A DNA stretch of 64,000 nt, taken from the NCBI RefSeq assembly GCF_006496635.1, contig NZ_CP022958.1, positions 5,332,001 to 5,396,000 of the forward strand. The letters run 5' to 3'. Under the pieces are notes generated by a model that was not told the origin of the DNA, did no database searches, and saw nothing but the letters and a program-made list of their open reading frames with translations. Shown in pieces: positions 1-8,087 of the stretch (position 1 is its first letter; each line of letters starts with the position of its first letter). The position numbers were made by a program, and so were the translations under genes. The stretch comes from Azoarcus sp. DD4 (GTDB lineage: Bacteria > Pseudomonadota > Gammaproteobacteria > Burkholderiales > Rhodocyclaceae).

Positions 1-810
1 CGCCGGCGTTGGCGTTTCGCCCGGCCGCAGGCGGGTGTCGCCATAGGCCTTGTCTTCCATGCCGCGCACCGGCAGTTCCACCTGCTCGCCGATCAGCGAA
101 CCACCGGCGGCTTCCTTTTCCTCCCAGCCACGACGGTAGTGCTCGGCGCGCGAACCCTGCGCCAGCTTGACCGGCAGCACCTTGATCGCCGCCTCGCCCG
201 GCAGCACGCAGGCCTTCTCGCACTTGCCGCAACCGGTGCAGTGATCCGAATGCACCGTCGGCAACAGCATGGCGTGACGGTCGGAGCGCGGGTTGTGCAT
301 CTTCTCCAGCGTGATCGCCTTGTCGATCACCGGGCACACCCGGTAGCAGACGTCGCAGCGCAAGCCGAGAAAGTTGAGGCAGGTTTCATGGTCGATCAGC
401 ACCGCCAGGCCCATGCGCGCCTTGCCGATCTCGGTCAGCCCGCGGTCGAGCGCGCCGGTGGGACAGGCCGCCACGCAGGGGATGTCCTCGCACATCTCGC
501 ACGGCACCTTGCGCGCCTCGAAGTACGGCGTGCCGCTGGCAACCGCGTCGCCGAGGCGGGCGAGTTCGAGGGTGTCGTAGGGACAATCACGCACACACAG
601 GCCGCAGCGCACGCAGGCGGCGAGGAAATCGCCTTCCGCGAGCGCGCCCGGCGGCCGCAGCGCGGTCGCCGGCAATGCCGACGCCTGGCGCGCATAGAGC
701 CCCGCGCCCAGCGCCAGCAGGCCGGCACCGCCCGCCACGCCGGCCGCATCCTTGAGGAAGCGGCGGCGCGCACTCGGTTGCGGCGTGTCCTTGGTGGTGT
801 CGTCTTTCAT
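1..810 (-). CDS. napG: NapG, ferredoxin-type quinol-dehydrogenase component of periplasmic nitrate reduction (3' end outside window)
   Basis: Iron-sulfur protein that, with membrane partner NapH, passes electrons from quinol toward the periplasmic nitrate reductase NapAB. The reverse-strand frame is open from the ATG at 810 to the window edge, 270 codons, so the stop is not visible. The N-terminus has a Tat signal with RRRFLKDA followed by a hydrophobic stretch. After it come four ferredoxin-type cysteine clusters (CVRCGLCVRDCP, CEMCEDIPCVAACP, a CDVCYRVCP cluster and CTGCGKCEKAC). E. coli NapG is about 230 residues, so this copy is longer and probably nearly complete. It lies 163 bp downstream of napA in the same orientation, giving the order napF-D-A-G; napH, napB and napC would be expected beyond the left edge. 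Confidence 0.93.
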   Translation of the reverse strand, partial: MKDDTTKDTPQPSARRRFLKDAAGVAGGAGLLALGAGLYARQASALPATALRPPGALAEGDFLAACVRCGLCVRDCPYDTLELARLGDAVASGTPYFEARKVPCEMCEDIPCVAACPTGALDRGLTEIGKARMGLAVLIDHETCLNFLGLRCDVCYRVCPVIDKAITLEKMHNPRSDRHAMLLPTVHSDHCTGCGKCEKACVLPGEAAIKVLPVKLAQGSRAEHYRRGWEEKEAAGGSLIGEQVELPVRGMEDKAYGDTRLRPGETPTPA

Positions 811-973
811 GATCCTGCAACGCGCTCGCAACCGGCAGCCGCCGTCCGGCCGTGCCGGGCGGCGTGCGGGCCGCGCACGCATCGTTCTCGCTGACTGGTA
901 TGTGCCGCCGCCCACCGCGCGGCCACCCCGGGGGGCGTGACCGCATGCTGCGGGGCGGGCCGGCAACGCTTGC

Positions 974-3520
974 TCAGGCCTTCAGCACCTTCACCGCGCA
1001 CTTCTTGAAATCGGTTTCCTTCGAGATCGGGCAAGTGGCGTCCAGCGTGAGCTTGTTGATCAAGCGGCCTTCGTCGAAGAAGGGCACGAAGATCAGGCCC
1101 TTGGGCGGCTTGTTGCGGCCGCGCGTCTCCAGCCGGGCGACGACTTCGCCGCGCCGCGACACCAGCTTGACCGCCATGCCGCGCTGCAGGCCGCGCTGCG
1201 TGGCATCGTCCGGATGCATGAAGACCTGGGCCTCGGGCACGGAGCGGTGCAGTTCCGGCACGCGGCGGGTCATCGAGCCGGTGTGCCAGTGCTCCAGCAC
1301 GCGGCCGGTGCACAACCACATGTCGAACTCCTTGTCCGGCATCTCCGGCGGATCCTGGTAAGGCAGCGCGAACACCACCGCCTTGCCGTCCTTGTGGCCG
1401 TAGAACTTCACGCCCTCGCCCTGCTTGACGTAGGGGTCGTAGCCTTCGCGGAAGCGCCACAGGGTTTCCTTGCCCTCCACCACCGGCCAGCGCAGGCCGC
1501 GCGCCTTGTGATAGACGTCGAAGTCGGCGAGATCGTGACCGTGGCCGCGGCCGAACTGGGCGTATTCCTCGAACAGGCCTTTCTGCAGGTAGAAGCCGAG
1601 CGCCTTCGACTCGTCATTCATGTAGGCGGGAATGGCGTGGGCGTTGGCCTTGTCGACGTCGGCGAGCGGGAACTTGTTCACCGTGCCGTTGGCGTAGAGC
1701 ACGTCGAACAGGGTCTTGCCCTTGAATTCCGGCTTCTTGGCGATGAGTTCGGCCGGCCACACTTCCTCGACCTTGAAGCGCTTGGAGAACTCGATGTACT
1801 GCCACAGGTCGCTCTTGGCTTCGCCCGGCGCATTGACCTGCTGGCGCCAGAACTGGGTGCGGCGCTCGGCGTTGCCGAAGGCGCCTTCCTTCTCGGTCCA
1901 CATCGCCGAGGGCAGGATGAGGTCGGCAGACAGCGCCGACACCGTCGGATAGACGTCGGACACCACCACGAAGGCGTTCGGGTTGCGCCAGCCGGGGTAG
2001 ATCTCCTCGTTGACGTTGGGCCCGGCCTGCATGTTGTTGGTGGTGCTGGTCCAGTAGCACTTGAGCTTGCCGTCCTTCAGCGCACGGCTCTGCGCCACCG
2101 CGTGCAGGCCGATCTTGGCCGGGATGGTGCCCTCCGGCAGCTTCCAGATCTGCTCGGCGATGGCGCGATGCATCGGGTTGGCGACCACCATGTCGGCCGG
2201 CAGGCGGTGGGCGAAGGTGCCGACCTCGCGCGCGGTGCCGCAGGCCGACGGCTGGCCGGTGAGCGAGAAGGGGCTGTTGCCCGGCTCGCTGATCTTGCCC
2301 ACCAGCAGGTGGACGTTGTAGATCATGTTGTTCACCCAGGTGCCGCGGGTGTGCTGGTTGAAGCCCATGGTCCAGAAGGACATCACCTTCTTGTTCGGAT
2401 CGGCATAGACCTCGGCCAGCCGCTTCAGCCGCTCGGCGGGCACGCCGGTCAGCTTGGCCGTCTTTTCCAGCGTGTATTCGGAGACGAACCTGGCGAATTC
2501 CTCGAAGCTGATGTCCTTGGCCGCATTGGCGTCGCCCTTGGGCTTGCCGTCGGCACCGGGGTAGCCGTTGCTGGTCGCCTTCTGCTCCAGCGCGTGGGTG
2601 GGGCGCAGGCCGAAGCCGATGTCGGTCTCGCCGGCCTTGAACTTCACGTTCGCATTGACGAAGGCGGTGTTCACCCGCTTGGTCTGGATGATGTAGTTGC
2701 AGATGTAGTTGAGGATGGCGAGGTCGGTCTGCGGCGTGAAGATCATGCCGTTGTCGGCCAGCTCGAAGGAACGGTGCTCGAAGGTGGACAGCACGTGCAC
2801 CTCGCTGCCTTCCTTGGACAGGCGACGGTCGGTGATGCGCGTCCACAGGATGGGGTGCATCTCCGCCATGTTCGAACCCCACAGCACGAAGGCGTCGGCG
2901 TTCTCGATGTCGTCATAGCAGCCCATCGGCTCGTCGATGCCGAAGGTACGCATGAAGCCGGTTACCGCCGAGGCCATGCAGTGGCGGGCGTTGGGGTCGA
3001 TGTTGTTGGTGCGGAAGCCGGCCTTGAACAGCTTGGAGGCGGCATAGCCTTCCCAGATGGTCCACTGGCCCGAGCCGAACATGCAGATCGAATCCGGCCC
3101 CTGCTCCTTGATCGCGGCCTTCCACTTCTCGGCCATGATGTCGAAGGCCTGATCCCACGAGATCGGCGTGAATTCGCCGTTCTTGTCGTACTTGCCGTTC
3201 TTCATCCGCAGCAGTGGCTTGGTCAGGCGGTCGTCGCCGTACATGATCTTGGACAGGAAGTAGCCCTTGATGCAATTCAGGCCGCGGTTCACCGGTGCGT
3301 CCGGATCGCCCTGGGTCGCCACTACGCGGCCGTTCTGCACGCCCACCAGCACCGAACAGCCGACGCCGCAGAAGCGGCAGGCCGCCTTGTCCCAGCGCAC
3401 CTTGGTGGCGTTGGCGCCATTGGGCTGCGCCTGCGCCACCACCGGGATGCCGATGCCGGCGCTCGCCGCTGCCGCGGCGACCGCATTGGCCTTGATGAAA
3501 TCGCGTCGATCCATGCTCAT
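974..3520 (-). CDS. napA: NapA, periplasmic nitrate reductase catalytic subunit
   Basis: Molybdopterin (bis-MGD) enzyme that reduces nitrate to nitrite in the periplasm. The chosen ATG at 3520 gives 848 residues and sits behind a GGAGG ribosome-binding site; the frame stays open 22 codons further upstream but that extension has no matching N-terminal signature. Residues 5-10 (RRDFIK) and the following hydrophobic stretch form a Tat signal. C48, C51, C55 and C83 form the 4Fe-4S site, K85 follows in the usual position, and C181 in the NARHCMAS segment is the expected molybdenum ligand. The length matches the family (about 830 residues). The start lies one base after the napD stop, so the two are translationally coupled. 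NapD is the chaperone that binds this Tat signal. Confidence 0.98.
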   Translation of the reverse strand: MSMDRRDFIKANAVAAAAASAGIGIPVVAQAQPNGANATKVRWDKAACRFCGVGCSVLVGVQNGRVVATQGDPDAPVNRGLNCIKGYFLSKIMYGDDRLTKPLLRMKNGKYDKNGEFTPISWDQAFDIMAEKWKAAIKEQGPDSICMFGSGQWTIWEGYAASKLFKAGFRTNNIDPNARHCMASAVTGFMRTFGIDEPMGCYDDIENADAFVLWGSNMAEMHPILWTRITDRRLSKEGSEVHVLSTFEHRSFELADNGMIFTPQTDLAILNYICNYIIQTKRVNTAFVNANVKFKAGETDIGFGLRPTHALEQKATSNGYPGADGKPKGDANAAKDISFEEFARFVSEYTLEKTAKLTGVPAERLKRLAEVYADPNKKVMSFWTMGFNQHTRGTWVNNMIYNVHLLVGKISEPGNSPFSLTGQPSACGTAREVGTFAHRLPADMVVANPMHRAIAEQIWKLPEGTIPAKIGLHAVAQSRALKDGKLKCYWTSTTNNMQAGPNVNEEIYPGWRNPNAFVVVSDVYPTVSALSADLILPSAMWTEKEGAFGNAERRTQFWRQQVNAPGEAKSDLWQYIEFSKRFKVEEVWPAELIAKKPEFKGKTLFDVLYANGTVNKFPLADVDKANAHAIPAYMNDESKALGFYLQKGLFEEYAQFGRGHGHDLADFDVYHKARGLRWPVVEGKETLWRFREGYDPYVKQGEGVKFYGHKDGKAVVFALPYQDPPEMPDKEFDMWLCTGRVLEHWHTGSMTRRVPELHRSVPEAQVFMHPDDATQRGLQRGMAVKLVSRRGEVVARLETRGRNKPPKGLIFVPFFDEGRLINKLTLDATCPISKETDFKKCAVKVLKA

Positions 3521-3521
3521 C

Positions 3522-3776
3522 TCACGCCTCCAGTAATTCCAGACCTTCGTCGGTGTATTCATAGGCGAGCGTGGCGCCGAGCACATGCTCGGCCAGGCTC
3601 ACCGCCAGTATCGAATCGGTCATCGAGTAGCCCTCACCGTCCTCGATGGTGAGGACCATGCGGCCGTTCTCCGTCGATGTGCCGTGCAGCTCCACGCCCG
3701 GGATCTCGCCCAGGGTTTCGCCCAGTTCGGCAAAGTGCTCGGGCTTGGCCCGCACGACCAGGCTTGCGATCCTCAT
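3522..3776 (-). CDS. napD: NapD, Tat-signal-binding chaperone for NapA
   Basis: Small cytoplasmic protein of 84 residues that binds the twin-arginine signal of NapA and holds it back until the molybdenum cofactor is inserted. The start MRIASLVVRA and the segment ending in ELHG are typical of NapD, which adopts a ferredoxin-like fold without cofactor. The ATG overlaps the napF stop by four bases (ATGA at 3773-3776), and the stop is one base from the napA start. This is tight coupling consistent with co-production with its client. Confidence 0.95.
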   Translation of the reverse strand: MRIASLVVRAKPEHFAELGETLGEIPGVELHGTSTENGRMVLTIEDGEGYSMTDSILAVSLAEHVLGATLAYEYTDEGLELLEA

Positions 3777-4309
3777 GCGCCTTCCTCCATCGCCAGCTTC
3801 GTATTCATGTCCAGGGAAATCGCCCGCACCGGGCAGGGCGCATGGCAGGCGCCGCAACCGGTGCAGCGCGAGGCATCGAGTTCGGCCAGCGCGACACCAC
3901 CGATGCGTGGCCGGAAGCGGATCGCACCCTCGCCGCAGGCTTCGCCGCAGACACGGCATTCCACCCCCTTCAGGGCCAGACAGCCGTCGCCGATGCGCGC
4001 CGTCAGCGACCACGGCGGCGCATCGGCCGCCGGGCGCGACAGGGCTCTGGGGGTACAGGGCGGCACGCAATCGCCACAGAAAGTGCATTCGCCGCGGGAA
4101 AAATCGACCGTCGGAAAGCCGCCCTCGCCCGTCACCACGATGCCTGTGGGACAGGCGGCGACGCAGGCGTCGCAGCGGCTGCAACGGGCGAGGAAGTCCG
4201 CTTCGGCCAGCGCCCAGGGCGGGCGCAGGGCCGGTGCAACGGCGCGGACACGACCGCGCAACAAGCCCCGGCGCAACATCGAAACGGATTCCACAACTTT
4301 TCCCCGCAT
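3773..4309 (-). CDS. napF: NapF, cytoplasmic ferredoxin-type protein of the nap operon
   Basis: Iron-sulfur protein thought to help mature or redox-activate NapA on the cytoplasmic side. The sequence holds four cysteine groups: CSRCDACVAACP, CTFCGDCVPPC, CRVCGEAC and CTGCGACHAPCP. The last is the most canonical. No signal peptide is visible, which fits a cytoplasmic role. The start is uncertain. The ATG at 4309 has no ribosome-binding site and would leave almost no leader behind the promoter inferred from the FNR-type box. A GTG at 4294 has GGGGA seven bases upstream and gives an N-terminus similar in length to E. coli NapF. An ATG at 4279 is a third option. It is the first gene of the nap cluster and overlaps napD by four bases. 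Confidence 0.92.
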   Translation of the reverse strand: MRGKVVESVSMLRRGLLRGRVRAVAPALRPPWALAEADFLARCSRCDACVAACPTGIVVTGEGGFPTVDFSRGECTFCGDCVPPCTPRALSRPAADAPPWSLTARIGDGCLALKGVECRVCGEACGEGAIRFRPRIGGVALAELDASRCTGCGACHAPCPVRAISLDMNTKLAMEEGA

Positions 4310-4352
4310 TGGTAACGGGGTCTATTGGGCGCCCTCACCGCCAGGGCCGTCA

Positions 4353-4366
4353 TTGACCTCAGTCAA
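4353..4366 (-). promoter_or_regulatory. FNR/DNR-type binding site upstream of napF
   Basis: The sequence TTGAC-CTCA-GTCAA is a perfect dyad with the layout of the FNR/ANR/DNR box (TTGAT-N4-ATCAA); the C/G at the fifth position is common for NO-responsive Dnr/NnrR proteins. Its centre lies about 50 bp upstream of the longest napF start. A possible -10 (CAATAG, 4322-4327) would place the box near the classical -41.5 activation position. The Dnr-like regulator encoded at 7387 is an obvious candidate ligand, but that link is inferred. Confidence 0.75.
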
Positions 4367-4403
4367 GACGAGAATGGCTCTCATCGAAGGCAGGGCACGC
4401 GAC

Positions 4404-5057
4404 TCAGGCCGGGGCGCGCAGATGCTCCACCGCCCACACCGCGGCCTCCACCCGCGAGCGCACCGCCAGCTTGCGCAGGATGTGCTTGACGTGGACCTTG
4501 ACGGTGCCTTCGGCAATATCGAGCTCGCGACCGATGAGCTTGTTCGACAGACCGCCCGCGATGTGCTCGAGGATGCGCAGCTCCTGCTCGGTTAGGCCGG
4601 CCGCTTCCACCGAACGCGGCCGGCTCTCGCCCCGCAGTGCAACCGCCATCAGGTGGGTGAGTTGCTCGGAGATCACGATGCGACCGGCAGCCGCCTCGCG
4701 CAGCGCAGCGACCATCGCTTCCGGCTCCATGTCCTTGAGCAGGTAGCCGTCGGCGCCGGCGCGCAGTGCGGCAACGAGGTCTTCGCCATGATCGGACACG
4801 GTGACCATGACCACCCGGGTGTCGAGCTGGGCCGCACGCACGCCGCGCAGCACATCCAGGCCACTCATGTCCTTCATGTTGAGGTCAAGCAGCAGCAGGT
4901 CGGGCGCCAGCCGCAGCGCCAGCGCCAGCCCCTCGACGCCACCGGCCGCCTCGCCGACCAGCCGGAAGGACGGGATGGTCGCCAACAGCTGGGCCAGCCC
5001 TTTGCGGAACAGCGGGTGGTCGTCGACCAGGACAACGCGCTGGATCTCCTCGCTCAC
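4404..5057 (-). CDS. narL: NarL-family nitrate/nitrite response regulator
   Basis: Response regulator of 217 residues that would control nitrate-respiration genes when phosphorylated by the adjacent NarX. Residues 5-120 form the receiver, with the acidic pair VDDH near the N-terminus and phosphoacceptor D58 in LLLLDLN. Residues about 150-210 are a LuxR/NarL-type helix-turn-helix (LTEQELRILEHIAGGLSNKL, then a recognition helix in GTVKVHVKHIL). The start is GTG with AGGAGGG eight bases upstream. It lies 145 bp downstream of narX on the same strand. A 7-2-7 palindrome at 7271-7286 is a plausible target. NarP cannot be excluded from sequence alone. Confidence 0.93.
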   Translation of the reverse strand: MSEEIQRVVLVDDHPLFRKGLAQLLATIPSFRLVGEAAGGVEGLALALRLAPDLLLLDLNMKDMSGLDVLRGVRAAQLDTRVVMVTVSDHGEDLVAALRAGADGYLLKDMEPEAMVAALREAAAGRIVISEQLTHLMAVALRGESRPRSVEAAGLTEQELRILEHIAGGLSNKLIGRELDIAEGTVKVHVKHILRKLAVRSRVEAAVWAVEHLRAPA

Positions 5058-5087
5058 TTGACGACCCTCCTGTCGCTACGCGCCGCA

Positions 5088-5189
5088 GGGCTGGCTTTGC
5101 ACAGCCAGCCCGTTGCGCAGGCGTGGAGCAGTGCTCCACGAAACCCCTGCTCCACCCCCGCGGGAGTGCGCGCGCCGCCTTCGGGCGGC
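5088..5189. repeat. Three consecutive stem-loops between narX and narL
   Basis: The 145-bp spacer between narX and narL holds three separate perfect inverted repeats: GGGCTGGC/GCCAGCCC (5088-5095 with 5104-5111), CGTGGAGCA/TGCTCCACG with a one-base centre (5122-5140), and GCCGCC-TTCG-GGCGGC with a stable TTCG tetraloop (5174-5189). None is followed by a T-run on the minus strand, so they are not simple terminators. They could limit read-through, protect the narX transcript end, or in the middle case be a protein-binding palindrome. Confidence 0.6.
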
Positions 5190-5202
5190 CGGGCGGCGGC
5201 GC

Positions 5203-7131
5203 TCATGCGCCTCCCCCGGCAAGACTCGCAACGGCGTCGGCCGCCAGCGCGTGGGCCGGCCGCGGCTGGGCCTGGAAGCTCAGCGCGACGCGGGTGCCGC
5301 CAGCGCTGCCGGCACCGATCTCGAGTTCGCCGCCGAGGCTGCGCGCACGCTCGCGCATGATGGTCATGCCGTGGTGGTTGCGCGCATCGCCCGGTACCGC
5401 AGCAAGACCGACGCCGTTATCCTCGATCACAACGCTGACGCGGTGGCCGGGATCGCAGCTGAGGCTGACGGTGGCCTGGGTGGCGGCGGCATGGCGCACC
5501 ATGTTCGACAGGGCTTCGCGGACAATGTGCAGCACATGCACCTCCTGGTTGGGGCCGAGCGGACAGTCGGCCAGTCGGGTTTCGAGCCGGACGGCGACCC
5601 CGCCCTTGCCGGCGTATTCGTCCACCGCCGCACGCAGCAGGTCGGGGAAGTCGCCGCTCATCTGCAGACGGAAGGACACCAGCAGTTCGCGCAGCTGGCG
5701 GTAGGCAGCGTTGATGCCGGCGCGCAGATCGGCGAGGATGGTGTCGGCCTCGCCGCGCCGCGACGGATCGCCCAGCACCGGCTGCAGCAGTGCGACCTGG
5801 ATCTTCATGTAGGACAGGGCCTGGGCGAGCGAATCGTGCAGTTCGCGGGCGATCACCGAGCGCTCCTCCTGCAGCGCCAGCAGGCGCTCCTGCTCGGTGC
5901 GGCGGGCGGTGCCGAGCGCCATCGCGATGTGACGCGACAACGCTTCCACCAGCTGGCGCTGCCAGTCCTCCAGCCGGCGCCCCACCGGCAGCGCGAAACG
6001 CAACATGCCGTAGTGGTTGTCGCTGTCGCGTAGGGGTACCCGCAGCACTTCGTGATCGCCCTCGCGCTGGTAACTCCAGGGCACGGCGTGGGCCCGGCAG
6101 TGCTCGCAGGCGAGCGCGCCGGCGCCGCCGGCCAGCCGTTCCGGGCAGGGGCCGAGGCTGGAGGCGAGCACCGTGGCCGGCCCGTCGTGACGCGGCTCGA
6201 TGCAGGCCAGACTGCCGCTCAAGCCCATCACCTGTTCGATGTCGCGCAGCGTCTCGGTATAGGCTTCGGTGGCCGCCGGTGCGTTGTAGAGCCGCGCGAT
6301 CGCGTGGTAGAGCACTTCCAGCGAGCGGTTGCTGCGCTGCAGTTCGGCCGTCTTGGCCTCGACCCGCGCTTCGAGATCGCGATAGAGCTTGGAGAGCTCG
6401 CTCGCCATCAGGTTGAAGGCAGCGCCGACGCGGCCCAGTTCGTTGCGCCCGGTATGCGCCAGACGCACTGCGAAGTCGCCGCTGCCGATACGGCTGGCGG
6501 CGTCGAGCAGATTGCCGAGCGGCCGGTGCACCAGCCGGTGCAGCAGCACCAGCGCGACGCCGACCACGATCAGGGTGACGACGATGGCCACCGCCAGGAT
6601 ACGGCGCAGCTCGCCGATGCGCGTTTCGGTATCGTGCTCCAGCACCGCCACCAGCGTGTTGAGCTGCTCGACGAAGTTGTCCACGTCGGTCAGCAACTGC
6701 TCCACCTGCTCCGCCGTCGGCGGCACGCCGGCCTCGCCCAGCGCCTGCAGGCCGGGCTTGAGACTGAGCTTCCAGCTGGCCTCGACGCCGCGGTAGGTTG
6801 CCGCGAACACGCCGTCGGGTTCGCGTTCCAGCACCCGCTGCAGCTCGGTGTGGGTGAAATGGCTGTCGAACTGCGCGATCGCGTCGCGCACCCGGGGCCC
6901 CGGCACGCGGCCATTGATCGCCTCCGCCGCCGCCAGGCTGGCGACGCGGTGAGTCAGCCGGCGCAGGCTGCCGGCAACGTTGATCGCGCTCGCGCTGCCC
7001 TGTACCGTTTCCGCCACCACCACCGACAGGCTCATGCCAGCCAGTCCGATCGCCGTCACCGCCAGCATCGCCAGGCCCACCAACAGCAGGATGGAGCGCC
7101 GGGCGAGCGCATCCGTAAGTCGCTTGCGCAT
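5203..7131 (-). CDS. narX: NarX-type nitrate/nitrite sensor histidine kinase
   Basis: Membrane sensor kinase that phosphorylates NarL in response to periplasmic nitrate. The ATG at 7131 gives 642 residues; a GTG 36 bases upstream is possible but less natural. Two membrane helices (about residues 15-35 and 155-180) bracket a periplasmic domain containing the ligand-binding P-box (INVAGSLRRLTHRV). A HAMP segment, a central region with a cysteine cluster (ending CEHC) and a HisKA_3-type dimerisation domain with REIHDS-like REL-HDSLAQ follow, then an ATPase domain with an N-box (EALSNMVRHA) and GVGL. It precedes narL on the same strand. The divergent gene is a Dnr-like regulator. Confidence 0.93.
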   Translation of the reverse strand: MRKRLTDALARRSILLLVGLAMLAVTAIGLAGMSLSVVVAETVQGSASAINVAGSLRRLTHRVASLAAAEAINGRVPGPRVRDAIAQFDSHFTHTELQRVLEREPDGVFAATYRGVEASWKLSLKPGLQALGEAGVPPTAEQVEQLLTDVDNFVEQLNTLVAVLEHDTETRIGELRRILAVAIVVTLIVVGVALVLLHRLVHRPLGNLLDAASRIGSGDFAVRLAHTGRNELGRVGAAFNLMASELSKLYRDLEARVEAKTAELQRSNRSLEVLYHAIARLYNAPAATEAYTETLRDIEQVMGLSGSLACIEPRHDGPATVLASSLGPCPERLAGGAGALACEHCRAHAVPWSYQREGDHEVLRVPLRDSDNHYGMLRFALPVGRRLEDWQRQLVEALSRHIAMALGTARRTEQERLLALQEERSVIARELHDSLAQALSYMKIQVALLQPVLGDPSRRGEADTILADLRAGINAAYRQLRELLVSFRLQMSGDFPDLLRAAVDEYAGKGGVAVRLETRLADCPLGPNQEVHVLHIVREALSNMVRHAAATQATVSLSCDPGHRVSVVIEDNGVGLAAVPGDARNHHGMTIMRERARSLGGELEIGAGSAGGTRVALSFQAQPRPAHALAADAVASLAGGGA

Positions 7132-7270
7132 GTGCGCTCTCCGTCGCCGACCGGCGCTGGACGCCACGGTCGGAATGTAGACATACCTCGTTCGGGCGGC
7201 GGCGCCCCGTCAGGCGACCACCGTCCAGATCTCTGACTATAGTAAACAGCGATTTAACCCGTTCCGCTTA

Positions 7271-7286
7271 TACCTCCAAGGAGGTA
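7271..7286. promoter_or_regulatory. 7-2-7 NarL/NarP-type palindrome between narX and the Dnr-like gene
   Basis: TACCTCC-AA-GGAGGTA is a perfect inverted repeat of two heptamers separated by two bases. That is the arrangement recognised by NarL/NarP dimers, whose heptamer consensus is roughly TACYYMT; here the seventh base differs. It lies 140 bp upstream of narX and 101 bp upstream of the divergent Dnr-like gene, so phospho-NarL could control either. The site also contains GGAGG, but no start codon follows at ribosome-binding distance. Confidence 0.65.
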
Positions 7287-7386
7287 TCCGGGTGCAAACC
7301 GGCCGGATTTCCGCTTATTCATTCCGATTGCAACGCGATCTACACTGAGTTCGTCACCACGCAACCGCGCGTGCATCGGGAGACGG

Positions 7387-8082
7387 ATGATGACCGACGA
7401 GACAAGCACCTTGCTGCAGGACAGCCTCAAGACGATCGCCCCCTTCGACCTGCTCGACGATGCCCAGCGCCGTCAGTTGCTGGAGCACGGCCGTTGCCTG
7501 CGCATGGCGCGCGGCGAGATCCTGCGGCAACCGGGACAGCAGCCCGACTGCGCGTTCGTGGTCCTCGACGGCGAGGTCAAGCGTTTCCTGCTGTCGGCCT
7601 CCGGTACCGAAATGGTCATCCAGCTGGTCGGCGCGGGCGACAGCTTCGGCGAGGACGTCGCCCTGCTGGAGCGCGAGCCGCTGGTCACGACGCAGGCGAT
7701 CCGCGACAGCCGGCTGCTGCAGCTGCGCGGCGTCGACCTGCGCGGCGCGATGGCGAGCTGTCCGGCCTTTGCCGCCGCGCTCGGCACGCGGCTGGCGGCG
7801 ACGATGTACGCGCTGCTCGAGAACCTGCAGCAGTGCTTTCAGCGCAACAGCGTGCAGCGCGTCGCACACTATCTCACCCGGCTCGCACCGGCCAGCGCCG
7901 AACACTGCGAAATCCGCCTGGAAACCGACAAGCAGACCATCGCCGCCCAGCTCAACCTGACGCCCGAGACCCTGTCGCGGGTTCTGTCGCGCCTCACCCG
8001 CGACGGCATGATAAGGCCGCAGGGGCGCCGCGGTCTGGTGCTGGACAAGCTGTCCCAGCTGCGCAGCTGCGCCGCCGGCTGA
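7387..8082 (+). CDS. Crp/Fnr-family transcription regulator, Dnr-like
   Basis: Transcription regulator of 231 residues: an N-terminal cyclic-nucleotide-binding-like beta-roll (about 20-130), a long dimerisation helix (about 135-160) and a C-terminal winged helix (about 165-225). The recognition helix TPETLSRVLSRL carries the E..SR pattern that reads TTGA half-sites of FNR-type boxes. The N-terminal cysteine cluster of FNR/ANR is absent, so an oxygen-sensing 4Fe-4S cluster is unlikely and an NO/heme-type Dnr role is more probable. The start is ATGATG behind GGGAGA. Gene position beside narXL and nap, and the TTGAC-N4-GTCAA site before napF, support a role in denitrification control. The exact subfamily is not certain. 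Confidence 0.88.
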   Translation: MMTDETSTLLQDSLKTIAPFDLLDDAQRRQLLEHGRCLRMARGEILRQPGQQPDCAFVVLDGEVKRFLLSASGTEMVIQLVGAGDSFGEDVALLEREPLVTTQAIRDSRLLQLRGVDLRGAMASCPAFAAALGTRLAATMYALLENLQQCFQRNSVQRVAHYLTRLAPASAEHCEIRLETDKQTIAAQLNLTPETLSRVLSRLTRDGMIRPQGRRGLVLDKLSQLRSCAAG

Positions 8083-8087
8083 GGCCT

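Noticed and set aside
1214..3652. Long plus-strand open frame opposite napA
   Set aside because: Antisense shadow of napA with repetitive His/Gly/Leu composition and no recognisable domain.
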